DNA of 64,000 bases from Utricularia gibba (taxonomy: Eukaryota; Streptophyta; Magnoliopsida; Lamiales; Lentibulariaceae), in NCBI GenBank assembly GCA_002189035.1, contig NEEC01000010.1:3348001-3412000 (forward strand), written 5' to 3'. The position numbers and the translations under genes are program-made. How positions within the stretch are numbered: position 1 is the first letter of the stretch; the number at the start of each line of letters is the position of its first letter. Shown one piece after another: positions 14,101 to 25,700 of this stretch. The notes under the pieces were generated by a model. That model did no database searches, was not told the DNA's origin, and saw only the letters and a program-made list of their open reading frames with translations.

Positions 14101-14918
14101 AAGTTAACAGGAAATCCAGAAAATGTAAGAGAAAAGCAAACAAAGGCAGTATTAAAGAAGCACGGCCGAAAGATTGCTGGAAAACTCTACACCCAGACAA
14201 ACGGCATAGCCTGAAAGGAAGACATCAACAGAGCATTCGAGTGTACCTGAACAAAAAACAATGCTATTGGGTTCCCCCGCAAACAAGATATCCTCACATA
14301 GCGACAAGGAGAGTAACTCATTGGGTAAGTTACATCATGGCGAGGTGCCTCACATCGTGGGCGAACTTTGATGAAATTTTCTGGCTGCAAAGAGAGCATG
14401 TAAGGAAGAACGCAATTAAGATGCTTCCAACAAGAACAGCGGTACTACGAGTTGTTAGAGAAAACCCACTAGAACTTGGACAAGACTAAAAAGATGACGG
14501 TTACAAGAATCCGTATTGAAGATCAGGACTTCATAATTGCTGAGCGACATACATCAAATGAACATTCCGTGCAGAAAATGTGGTTTCACAAACCTTGTAA
14601 CGTAACCCAACTGAAATTTCCCACTCCAAAACTGACTTATTATAAATCCTTAGGTGAGAAAGTAGGCACGGCTCCTACGAAGTAGAAAAAAACCCCATTA
14701 GATTCCATACGCAAACATTTTGGTACAGGCATCAAACAAGTTGGCAGGCATACGTCGAGCTCCAGCAAAATCCACTCTTTAGTGTTTGTGCCAGTAGACC
14801 AATGGTTCCGGAGGTCTGTGTCGAGCAAGTTCGTGGCCTTCTGAGAAGGAGATTCTCTTGACATGGCTTTCACTTTGTAAGACAAAGGCTTCACCCTTGA
14901 CTCCGTTTCCACCTCCAT
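5162..14918 (-). CDS. Very large plant protein of unknown function: discoidin/XRCC1-N-like start, helical middle, charged coiled-coil tail
   Basis: I resolve 26 exons (minus strand): 14918-14754, 14674-14594, 14384-14247, 13963-13853, 13770-13720, 13632-13532, 13426-13333, 13031-12906, 12799-12560, 12452-12374, 11960-11872, 11800-11717, 11565-11491, 11412-11365, 11250-11155, 11002-10773, 10455-6975, 6900-6821, 6683-6603, 6508-6437, 6363-6259, 6181-6127, 6040-5912, 5829-5712, 5642-5569, 5486-5162. With two one-base frame breaks bridged (T5 at 10366-10370 and G6 at 6310-6315) they total 2,109 residues in frame. The first ~125 residues (DLRNHWSTGTNTKEWILLEL, then LLSHLRIYNKSVLEWEI and PCRYVRISCLRGNP) look like a galactose-binding/discoidin fold. 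The middle is helix-rich, ARM-like. The tail is rich in K/E/R coiled coil and ends ERRERE...GKWERKH. I recognise the family as conserved in plants but cannot name a function. Three introns appear to be GC-AG. Confidence 0.75.
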
Positions 14919-15889
14919 CTTCCAACTTCAGTCTCTTTCTTTCTCTATCTCTCTCTCTCGATCGCTCTCGGGGTTAGAATAATGTGCTCCCGGAAATTCA
15001 AGAACGAAGTTTACCTGCGATTTCAGCCGGTAGATAACTCTGGGCAAGCACTCGCTTTTAATATCGAGAACTTCCCAGACGAAGCTGTTAGATTTCTGTT
15101 CTGACTTGATTCTGAAGTTTATGACAGAAGCCTACCTTTCCGCGCAGGAGTGGGAATTGTGACTTAACACATCCGTAGGGTTTTTATTACACTTGTGATC
15201 CCCTCTAGAACTTGGTCATCAAGTAAACCTTCGAGCATATAAAACGACCGACCAAACATCGTTATCTGTTGCCCATTCAGACAATGATCCTGCAATCCAT
15301 TTTCTACAGAAAACCCATAAATTAAGACTGAACTGTTTTCACCAAATTGAAAGTTCCAGGAACGATGATCAAATCTAGAGCAATTGAACCGTTAGGATTA
15401 AACTATCACTTTGAAATTTAGTAATCTTTTTGTCTTCAGCCCATGTCCGAATCAAAACAGTTGCAGCACACAACTACATTCATGAAATGATTCCATGAAC
15501 AAGAAGATCATGGGAGGGCCCATATAAGGGCATTCGATTATGCTTTGATGTTCCTTCCCAGGTTTTCTAGCTGCTGTTGCTGTCCCGTGTTCAAACGCGT
15601 AAATCAATTGGTTACAGAAAAAATGTTTCTTTTCGTCCTACAATCCTCATCTGTAGTCTCTCAATTGACGAGAAAAAAGAATATATTTTGTTGTCTTTCT
15701 CCGTAACATTAGTGAAGGCAAAAGAATGTCTGGAGAAAGTGTTCGTTTTGATCAAATCAAGGTATACATTGGAGGTGAAGATGAAAAGGGCGATTCACAA
15801 TCACAACTCCAGGTACCGAAACTCGGAATTTCGACGGCTTGTTAACCCAATTAGCGGCTTCTGCTTCTGCTTCTGCTCTCGGAATGGAG
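14919..15889. other. Intergenic region, promoter side of the large minus-strand gene
   Basis: The first ~100 bp are pyrimidine-rich (CTCTCT tracts on the plus strand), as in a leader. The rest is AT-rich. Open frames here (e.g. 15577-15963) show no recognisable domain. Confidence 0.35.
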
Positions 15890-17098
15890 CTTTTCATCAT
15901 CAACCATTCAACTCGGGATTGATTCTGAAAATGGGAATGATGTCCATGTTCATGATCAAATGAGCGCCACTTTTGATGCTCAAAAGGAGTATCTTTATCT
16001 TCACGACCCCACTGTTTCAACGGATTTCATTCAAAATCTCCACACTGTTTCATCCCCAGACAACCCATTTTCCGTTCCATCTCATCTGCTTCCCCCCTTG
16101 TTCAAAATATTCCGATTTGTTTAAATCTTTAGGCGTTTTGGATGAATCATCTGTTTATGACACTTTGAATCAGCCATCTTTGTTGAGAAATATGTTTCAC
16201 TCTACACCCAACGGAGGAGGTTCAAAATTGGATCTTTTTTTGATGGTGAGGGAGGATTGTTTCAAAATCAAAATCACAATGCAAATGGAGGAGAAACAGG
16301 GGATTTTGAATGTGGGTTTTTTGAGTTCTCTGCTGGAGAAATAGACCATCGCTTTGGTAGCAAAGGAAATGGAAATGCCACCAAGCATTTGGGAACTGAA
16401 AAGCAGAGAAGAGTTGCTATGCACAAGTATGAAACTTTGAGTAAAATTATACCAAATCCCCGTGAGGTAATGTAATTAATCAAGTTTTCCAAGAACAAAC
16501 ATACCAAATTTGATTGTTTCATTTCTTTCTTTTTTTTTTTTTATCGATTCAAGAACGATAGAGCCTCTGTGGTTGCTGACGCTACAAGTCATATCAAAGA
16601 ACTAAAGAAGAGGAATGCAAAAGAAAGGCTCAAAAGGCCCAAGACTGAATCTGGTAATGGTATGATTATTGGAGATGTAAACCAGGAGGATGGATTTACT
16701 CTTAGAAGCTCATGGCTTCAGAGGAAAACTAAACATATGGAGATTGATGTAAGAATCATAGATGATGAGGTTACTGTGAAGCTTGTGCAACAAAAGAGGA
16801 TCAACTGCCTAGCTAGTGTTTCAAAGGTACTCGATGAGCTTAATCTTGATCTTCATCATGTTGCGGGAGGTCTTATAGGTGATTAGTACAGCTTTTTGGG
16901 GTAAAAACTACAGTCCGCATTCCAACAAAAAGTGTCATTTTTGTATCATTTTGTCAATTAAATAGAGGTTTGTTGTAGATTTCTGAAGGCTCCATTGTTC
17001 ATGCAAGTGCACTGCCCAACAAACTGATCGAAGTTGTGGCTCAGCAGCGTGCAGCGGCAGCCGAAACTGCTGTTGGTCATCCAAGCGGAAGATTATGA
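15890..17098 (+). pseudogene. Decayed bHLH transcription factor, bHLH10/89/91 (tapetal) type
   Basis: The basic region and helix 1 (TKHLGTEKQRRVAMHKYETL, then IPNPRE) lie in the exon ending at 16466. The exon from 16554 continues NDRASVVADATSHIKEL, then LRSSWLQRK, VDVRIIDDEVTVKLVQ and VSKVLDELNLDLHHVAGG. A last exon, 16979-17098, reads SEGSIVHASALPNKLIEVV. This is the bHLH10/89/91 layout. Lesions: frame shifts at the C6 run 16092-16097 and the T7 run 16235-16241; an in-frame TAG at 16884-16886 where the family has Tyr; loss of the residues after SFL; and helix 2 about 18 residues short (HIKEL runs straight into a KRPKTE block). No convincing start codon. The nonsense codon plus the missing helix argue for a true pseudogene rather than sequencing error alone. 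Confidence 0.7.
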
Positions 17099-17971
17099 TG
17101 ATGCAGTAGTAGGTGCTTCTTCTCCGGATGAAGACTTCAGAGGGAAACACCATCTTCATGATCCTTTATCTCATTGCTGAAATTCAGATTAGATGACTGC
17201 TAACACCCAGAGGAACACATGGCAGCTTTGTCCCCTCCCTCCCAAACTCGTTATCATCCCCTCGCTGATCTTCTACCCCAACTGATTCATGCGTCTACAT
17301 GCTGTTTCACACACAGTTGAAGCCTTGGGTTAAACCTTGTGAGCCTTCACAGTTACGTGAACCAACCAGATGCACAAAAGCACGGACACCACAAGCAGAA
17401 GAGACGAAATCATGCTATGCCGGTTTTCTGCCCAAGTTCAACCAACACAGGGCAGAAAAGTTACACCACAAGCAGAAGAAATTCTTGCCTTTTATTAGCT
17501 TCCATTCATATGTTAATAAATTGAATCTATTTATTATAAAACATTATTTAGAAAAAAATCAAAATTCTTATCAAATTTTCAATAAATTATTAAATTCAAC
17601 ATAAAACAAATAATTATTGTGTGGCTGGGGCAGTAGAACAAGTCCCCGTCCCATTATCATACATTATACCGTACAATTTCTGTTTATTATTATATTATTT
17701 AATTAAAAAAAAACTGAATTATGCGCAGACCGATTGACATTATATGCGTTTATTGGGAGCCCATGACCCAATTATTAAGTAGATGGATAAAATTAATAAT
17801 ATGATAATGCTTAAGCTTCATTAATTATTAATTAAATTAAGATAAGCCGCCTTAATAATGTAAGTAAGATTAGTTTACTTGGGGTCGGACTGATTTGTCT
17901 TCTTCTCCCTTGCGTTGCGATAACCACGGTGTGTTCATTAGGTAGACAAGGTGCAGGTGTGAAGGTGGCGT
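17099..17971. other. Intergenic region between bHLH remnant and AHL gene
   Basis: Strongly AT-rich from about 17510 to 17880 (long A/T tracts), GC-rich just before the AHL start. A short phrase (CACCACAAGCAGAAGA) occurs twice, near 17390 and 17465. No gene seen. Confidence 0.35.
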
Positions 17972-18657
17972 ATGGATGTCGGAAGTTCTCGGGAGGCTGA
18001 AGGGGGTCCGCCGCCGGCAAGCGCCCGAGGGGGCGTCCGCCGGGGTCGCGGAACAGGCCTAAGCCGCCGGTGATCGTAACCAGGGAAAGCGCCAACACAC
18101 TCCGAGCACACATCCTCGAGGTTGCGCGCGGCTGCGACGTCTTCGACGCTGTGTCGTCGTACGCGCGGAGGCGCCAGAAGGGTATTTGCGTCCTTAGCGG
18201 CAATGGGATTGTCAACAACGTGACTCTGAAGCAATCGGTATTGGGGGCTTCTCTTCTTATGAGTGCGAGTGTATAAATGAATGATATTCCACTTTTTGTT
18301 TTTGTTTTTTGAATAGGAGGCGATGGGGAGCGCGGTTGCTCTTCAAGGCCAGTTCGAGATTCTCTCCGTTTCCGGGTCGTTTCTTCCGCATCCGGCGCCG
18401 GCGTCGGCGACTAGCTTGACGGTGTACTTGGCCGGGGGGCAAGGGGAGGTGCTGGGGGGAATGTGGTTGGCCCTTTGATTGCATGCGACCCGGTGATTCT
18501 CATAGTGGCCTCCTTCACGAACGTCGCTTATGAGAGGCTTCCCGCAGAGGAAGAGGAGGCGCTCCACTTGCAGCCGCCGAGGGGGTCGCCGGGGATCCCT
18601 TTCCTCGACCTCCCGTCGGAGCATACGTGGACCGGCGCCGCCCGACAACAATTTTAG
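17972..18657 (+). CDS. AT-hook motif nuclear-localised (AHL) protein with PPC/DUF296 domain (two frame breaks)
   Basis: Exons 17972-18237 and 18317-18657 give 202 residues if one base is added in the G5 run 18002-18006 and one in the G6 run 18454-18459. The AT-hook is [18 protein letters not shown]. The PPC domain follows: [66 protein letters not shown] and [14 protein letters not shown] proteins bind AT-rich DNA and form trimers that regulate growth and flowering. A 79-bp intron (18238-18316) cuts the PPC domain after VNNVTLKQS. Clade-A AHL genes, which this protein resembles, are normally intronless. The start at 17972 gives a short N-terminus; it is the only in-frame ATG near the hook but is uncertain. 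Confidence 0.75.
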
Positions 18658-19174
18658 GGTATGATCCAGCCATGACCTAAGGCGTTAAAATCTTTCTCAT
18701 TCGGAGTGTATGTTATGTTGCTACGCTACAGACTGCTTACAATTTGAGATAATTTATCAATCAGAATATTTCCAATATTTATTATCTTTTAAAATATGGG
18801 GCCAAAAAGGCATAGTTTATTGCAAGTAGTGCCTCGTTCTTACCAAATCTTGAACTACTTGGGATGACATTTTTGAAGTAGGAGACAAAGGTGGGGCCAC
18901 TTTGGGTGGGCGGTCCTATGAAATTATTTTACTACAATAAGAAATAAAAGCATTTACCTGGTCTAAATATCAACGAAAGCGAATTTACTATAAAAATTAC
19001 AAAAATATTGTATTTAATCCACATGGTTTGCATGAAGCCCAATAGCTTCTCGTTCCGTCGGAAATCGGTTTGGGCTGCTCAGGGCCCGAAAATCACCATT
19101 CCGATCAAAACGTGCCGTCTCTAAGAAACAGAAAGTATCACGGAACCTGGAGAGTGATCGCCTTGGCTGCTTCC
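18658..19174. other. AHL 3' region and CHY1 promoter
   Basis: AT-rich spacer, no gene features seen. Confidence 0.3.
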
Positions 19175-22042
19175 ATGGCATTCAACGGGGGTGCAACTGA
19201 TCAGGTATCGATTTCTGTACTGAATCGTATGTGGTGGACATGGGATTTTTTGAAACCTGCTCAACGAATATCTGTGGATTTTTCTGTTGTTGTTATGGGG
19301 ACTCCTGGTGATTGAATTTGTGGTTTAAATGATTTGGAGCGTCTTGCTTATTTTGGTATCGGGTGGCTCTCAACAGGTTCTCGTGGAAGAGAAGTCTAGT
19401 GCGAGGATTTTGACCCTTAACAGGCCAAAGCAGCTCAATGCGCTTTCCGCAGCCATGGCATGCTTCACTTCACTTGATCTTAGTTTAATCTTGGTTAGGA
19501 TGTTATTTAATTTGTCTGTATTGATGTAGGTATCTCGTTTGTTGGAGCTTTTTCTCGCATATGAAGAAGAGTCTTCTGTCAAATGTATAATATTAAAGGT
19601 ATATTTTTGTTTGCAGAATGGGGATTTTTAGTCGCCAAGCGTACTTTGTGTCTATATAACTGTCGTCGTCTTAAAATTAAACGACAGGGAAAAGGAAGAT
19701 CATTTTGTTCCGGAGGTGATGTTGCTGCAGTTGCCCAGGGTGAGGATGGCCTTTTTCTCAGTTAAATAGGTTCGATTGATTTGAATATAGCCTTCATATG
19801 TACGGTTTGTAGATTTTCATTGACTTGATTCAAACCTTTTTTTATGGATTTTTCTCTGTATACTGATGCCCATTATTATCTTTGGAAATCAGGTGACTCG
19901 AGGGCAGCTGAGAATTTTTTCAGAAAGGAATACATCATGAACTATGTTATGGCTACAAACAGCAAACCTCAGGTGATAAATGAATAGAGCATATCAGATT
20001 ATTCAAATTCAGTACCTACTACTCACTTCTTCTTTGTTGTCTCTATGTTCCAAAGATTTCAATCCTGAATGGCATTGTGATGGGTGGAGGAGGCGGGGCA
20101 TCGATGCATGGTCAATTTCGCATCTCTACTGAAAAATCAGTAATCTCACTTGTTCATTTACGACGTACCTAACAAAATATTTGGTGTGCTGTTGGTGCGA
20201 TTTATGTAGTTGTATAAGAGTGTTTTAGAGTATTTTGTTTATGTCGTCACACAATTGCTGATCAAAAAACAAAATATTTTTCATTGAAAGTCCTGTTTTG
20301 TATGTTTTCTCTTAGTATTTACTATCATCTGTACCTTTATTATAGACAGAGAAGCTTGCGTCCACACATGAATGTTAAACATTACGGCATGCACTATCAC
20401 ATAGTTGAAGCACATCTATTTTTAATGCTGAATTTCAATTAATTAACCTTAAGCGACCGGAGGTTCTTTCTCATCATGGTTCATGTCTTAACTGTTGCAG
20501 CTTTTTGCCATGCCTGAAACTGCACTGGGACTTTTCCCTGATGTAGGTGCCTCCTACTTTTTGTCAAGACTTCCAGGATACATTGGTAAATATTTTTATA
20601 TTCTGGCCCCGATGCTGACAAGGATCTTTGCGTCCCACAATATGTCCTTGGATGAACTTTCTGTTCCATTCGTTGTCTTGATGATCACATTATTTTTCTA
20701 CTTGACCTGTGGCAGGAGAATATATCGGTTTAACTGGCGCTAGATTAGATGGTGCTGAAATGCTTGCATGTGGTTTATCAAATCACTTTGTTCTGTCAGA
20801 GGTATAACCCTTTTTAGACAGATACGATTAGAAGAAGGAATACTACACTATCTGTAACATTTAAAATTCTGGTTTTAAGTCATTTATTGACTATATTTCC
20901 TTGTTCACCTAAAATAACTTAGCCGTTGGGCCTCTACATTGCATACTAAGTGAAGTCAGGTCCCATTGGCAGAAATTATTGTTACTAGAAGAAGAAATTG
21001 TTGAAGCGGATTCAAGTGATGCATCTGTAATCTCTTCTATCATTACTAGATTCTCACAGTCACCAGCTTTGAAAAAGGGAAGCGCTTTCCACAAGTAAGA
21101 TTCTATCTGCAATTTTTTTTTTTTCACTTTCTGTCTCAAAAGTTTCAAATCCCTTCTAATTTCAAGAAGATAGGATCCCTATCTGCCTTGTGTTAATGCA
21201 GCTCGATTATTATCTTCTGTACTTATTCTGATATGTTTCTTGATTATTTATGCCTTGCTCTGCGCAGAATGAACATCATCAACAAATGCTTCTCCCAAAG
21301 AACTGTTGAAGAGATAATAGAAGCTCTAGTAAGTCAACATAAAGCCTTTTCATCGGCAGGTGCAGATCATTAAGTATATGTTTCTTTTTGCTATCACTTT
21401 CAAACATCTAGGAGGGAGAGGCTGATCAAAATAAGGATGAGTGGATCTCCTCCGCACTTCAGTCAATGAAAAAAGCATCACCTATGAGCATTAAAATTTC
21501 GCTGAGATCGGTACCACTGTCTAACCAATCTCAGTTTTAGTTTCTAGGATGGAAATATACATGCTGTGGTTCTGTTAGTGGTACATTTCATAACCTTTCT
21601 CCAGATAAGGCAAGGGCGGCTTCAAGGAGTGGGCAAGTGCCTCATCCAAGAGTTCAGAATGGTGTGCCATGTGATCAGGGGAAAAATTAGCCGGGATTTT
21701 TACGAGGTATGAGGTCACTATACAAAGCTTCCTTACTGCCTACCGTCTCCATTTACTCATCCATCAACGGGCTGGCTTTCCAAATTCAGGGCTGCAGAGC
21801 CATACTATTGGATAAGGATAAAAATCCCAAGGTGGTTTCTGCCTTGCTCAGTGTCTCATCTAAATAGTTTTATTGAATATTTGACTAAGTTCTCGACTCT
21901 GCAGTGGAAGCCAGCAACCTTGGCGGAATTCACTGATGAGATGGTGGGAAGTTATTTTCTGAAGGTAAATGATGTGGAGTGGGAAGATTTGAATCTCCCT
22001 GTGAGGCCAAATGCAACCTTCTTTGCTATTGCTAAGCTTTGA
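19175..22042 (+). CDS. CHY1: 3-hydroxyisobutyryl-CoA hydrolase, peroxisomal, CHY1-like
   Basis: Fourteen exons: 19175-19204, 19377-19457, 19530-19598, 19688-19739, 19893-19972, 20056-20139, 20501-20585, 20716-20801, 20973-21094, 21268-21328, 21412-21510, 21605-21706, 21790-21831, 21905-22042. All phases match; 376 residues. Crotonase-fold motifs: [53 protein letters not shown], and the hydrolase signature [20 protein letters not shown]. The C-terminus is AKL, a peroxisomal PTS1, as in Arabidopsis CHY1 (378 residues). The enzyme acts in valine breakdown by removing CoA from 3-hydroxyisobutyryl-CoA, preventing build-up of toxic methacrylyl-CoA. The second intron appears to use a GC donor (ATG|GCATGC at 19458). 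The 10-residue first exon is the least certain part. Confidence 0.92.
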
Positions 22043-22788
22043 TGAGCCTGTTCATAGTCATGTTGTATGATTGATGCCTTGCCCTGCTGCGGATGTGAGC
22101 TTGCATGCAGTTGTGCATAAAATAAAATGTGGGAAACAAGAAATTTCTTCTACATTTCTAGGGTTCCCAATTCAAAAAGTAGATTTCAAACGCGAAACAA
22201 GCTGCCTTCATTTTCATCCCATTTACCCTTGAACCCTGTTTCATCATACCTGCCACAGTACACAGAAAAATCAATTTTTCATGATTCCATCTCTGCGACG
22301 CTTCTATGGACTACCATCAGGGGAATTTCTTCACAAAACGATTTCTTTTTCAAATCATAAAGTAGAGAGAAAAAAGAGACGGTACTCTTGGAAACGGAGC
22401 TGCTCTTCGGGAACGTTATCTATGAGATTCATCTGCGCCAGGCAGAATTGTCACAGCAGCTATAATTCCCTATGGAGCTGCTTGAAGCCAATAATATTTT
22501 TAGGAAACCGTAAAGGCTACATTTCCTTCGAGCAAATGCTGTTCTAGTATGAACCTACCATGTATGATGTCTCCTTCACCACACAAGTTCATCTTCGTCC
22601 CGGGACAGTTTTTTTTACCTCACATCATGTTGTGAATCAGTCGAGCAACAGCATCAATCTTGCGGCTTTAAAGCAATAAAAACAGTATGGAAAGATGAAA
22701 GTTTGCAGTATTTATCAGAAAATGTTGTCACTGACTATAAACAAAAGAAAAAGATAAATTTTCTGTACCAGATGAGCATGACGAATGT
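22043..22788. other. 3' region between convergent CHY1 and eIF4G genes
   Basis: No gene seen. It should contain both 3' UTRs; the eIF4G stop is at 22791-22789. Confidence 0.35.
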
Positions 22789-25700
22789 CTATATATACTT
22801 ATCTAATCTGGTCTGTTTGTTAGAACCCGGAGGCCTGAAGCTCCCCAGACGGATACTGGAACCTGATATAGTGTCTTTCACTACAGACTCACCTTTCTCC
22901 GTTTCAATAGAATCCAAGATAAACCCAACTACCTCTGCTGCAAGTCCGATTTCCACGAGTCGCCCCGGCTCTTCTCCACCTTCATATAAAATTCTTGAAA
23001 TGCCGGAGAAGGATACGATATCAGCTGTGATCATTCTAGCGAACAGACGACCCAAGAATTCTGTCGCTCTAGGAGCATCATTCACAGCATCCTCCAACAA
23101 AGTGAGAACGGATGCAAACCTGCCAGAGATCTTACTGTCAAAACTACTTTTTCATGCATGCAGCATATCATACTCAACTAGTATTACCCGCTGATCAGAT
23201 GATCCCATTTAATATGCCCACTTGAGGTTTAGTGATGCTGATAAGAAGATTGGCCAGTAGGTTTCTTTGCACGTCCTTCTGTTCAAAGGAGTCTGTAACC
23301 CAGCTGGAAATCATGGACGGATAGAAACTAGGGGCGTTCAGTTCCTTGATGCAAAGTATAACTTCATTTTCGTCTTTGGCACTGGAAAACATATTCACAG
23401 CTTTCAAAGTTAACACAGACAGAGTAACAACCAGTGGAGCTGCTGCTCGTATAGAAAGACAAAAAATAACACAAAGAAAGCATATATTCAGGGGAATTTA
23501 GTGGACGTCTGTATTTTCAGAACCCATACATGAATATCCTAATCGAAATGTGATGTGAATGGGGGGAATATATGGGTAGAATTTAAAACATGGACTTAAC
23601 ATCTTAAAATATTTTTTTTCGTGTGTGCTATACTGCAGAATGAACTAAGTGAAATACAAAACTGAGTAAGCATAAGTGATGAAATAAAACTACACAGCGA
23701 TATTCGTCAGGGAGTGACAAAAATAGCCTTATGTAATACAGAGCAGGAAAAGAACCTGTAAAATTCTTTAATTGCAGCAATAGACTTGCTCCTTAACTGT
23801 TCGTCTGACAGGACATCTTCTGAAGAAGCATTGTTAAAACCTGCAGATCCAACTTGTCCAGGAGATGACATAGGGACAGACCCATGAAAGATGTGATCCA
23901 TACTTGAGACCTCTCTATTACCATAGAAAGAAACTTTCTCTTGTTTTTGTAACTGATCATGAGCGGACGGAGCATGAAAGCTTTCCTTTGGATACCTGGG
24001 ACTAGGATCATGGCTTTGGTCATAACTTGTCCTCGAACCAAGTCCATTCACACCAAGACCCATCACACGTTCTCCGGGAACTGATGTATCATTTAAACCA
24101 GCAGTGGGTGCTGAAGGCTGTACTCTGGAAGCCATCCCCCTGACTGGAACACCTTGTGGTCCAAGAGTAATACAATCATCCCCAATTGGCCTTTGAGGCA
24201 GAGGAATTGCAGTTGTCCTGTTTTCAAAAGGATGCCTCTCATCCATCCACACATCTTGAGAACCATAAGCTCGCTGGGGATGTAATACATGGGAACCTGA
24301 AGGTGATAGCATAGGAGCCCTAGAAGTAAACTCCGAATGGGAACTTCTTCTTATGGATCCACCCCCACCAGGGGCACGAGACATCCGGGTGGATTGCGTG
24401 TGTCTCTCCTGGGCAGCATCTCTATGCACCTCCTCAATCTTTTTTGGACCTTCAACTTTCCTCCTTTGCTGCCACTTGTTCTTTCTTAGGTCAATTGTAT
24501 CTTTTAACATGAATCGAACCCTGGATGACAATTTTGTATTATTTGAAAGCTGTGCCATGTTTTGGAAATATGCATCCATGTGGACCTTTGCTTTCTGATG
24601 ATCTATAATCTCACCAATTGTGCTCATCAATTTGCACAAAGCTTCAATATTTTCCTCGTCAGGATTCTCATGATGGCCCAGCAACTTGTTTATGCATCCA
24701 TGCATGATTCTCTCGGTCAGCATTCTTTTTTTGTATAGTTCACCTATCAGTCTAATATTACCTAGCATTCTTCTTCTTACTCGGAGCCTCTTCTCTTCTC
24801 TCTCCAGAGGAGAATCTTTACTTTCACCTTCTTCCTCAACTTTATTTGCCTCTTCTTCCTCAATCTCCCTTTTTTCAAACTCTTCTTGGCATTTGTTCAA
24901 GAGTAATCTCTTGAAGGTAATTGTTTGATCATCCACTACCAATTCAGGCAAGTCTGCAGCAAGACGAAAGCAGAAGTCTGCATACATCTCACAGAAGGTA
25001 GGTTCCATCAGAGCCTTATCAAAGATCTGGGAAATAACCCCCGTAAGTGTGATGACATTATCTATGTTGACTTCTTTAACTCGCTGAAACAATTTCTCAA
25101 AATTTTGAGGCGTAAGCTTGTTCAATATGGCCTTCAACTGTCTTTGTTTTCCTTCTTCCTCATCAGTCACCTTCCCTACTTCATACTTCTTCTCAGCCCT
25201 GTGCTTCATCATTTGTGGCGTGTGTGGAGAGGGCATGAGACCCCTTTGGAAACCAGCACCCCGATGCCACCTGTCAGAATCAGAATAATTTCTTTGCAGG
25301 CCTCCCTGTACGGCCATGTTTGGAACTGGACCAGAAAGGATACCCCCAGGGTATTGTAAATGCATTTGTGGCCGCTGAGCCCTTGTTGCTCCAAAGTTAC
25401 CCACTTGACCTGGTCGAAAACCGACTACATTAGAGCCATAACCCATGTCTTCTCTGAAATCCCCTTTCCCAGGGGTAAGGGGACCTGAAAATTTGCTCCA
25501 TTTTTCATCATCTTCAAATCCACTTGGACGGCGAACAACCCTAGAACCCCCCACAGACCTATCAATGTTTCTTCCAGGACTAGGATATGAGTCTCGCATA
25601 CCATGGATATTAGAGGCTACTAGCACATCTGCTATGTCAGCAGGGACTTCAAATCCCTCTGGAAGGTCACAGCATTCTTCCTCGAATTTGAGAAGAAACT

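Noticed and set aside
22703-23194. Plus-strand 163-codon frame
   Set aside because: Shadow of the eIF4G MA3 exons on the other strand.
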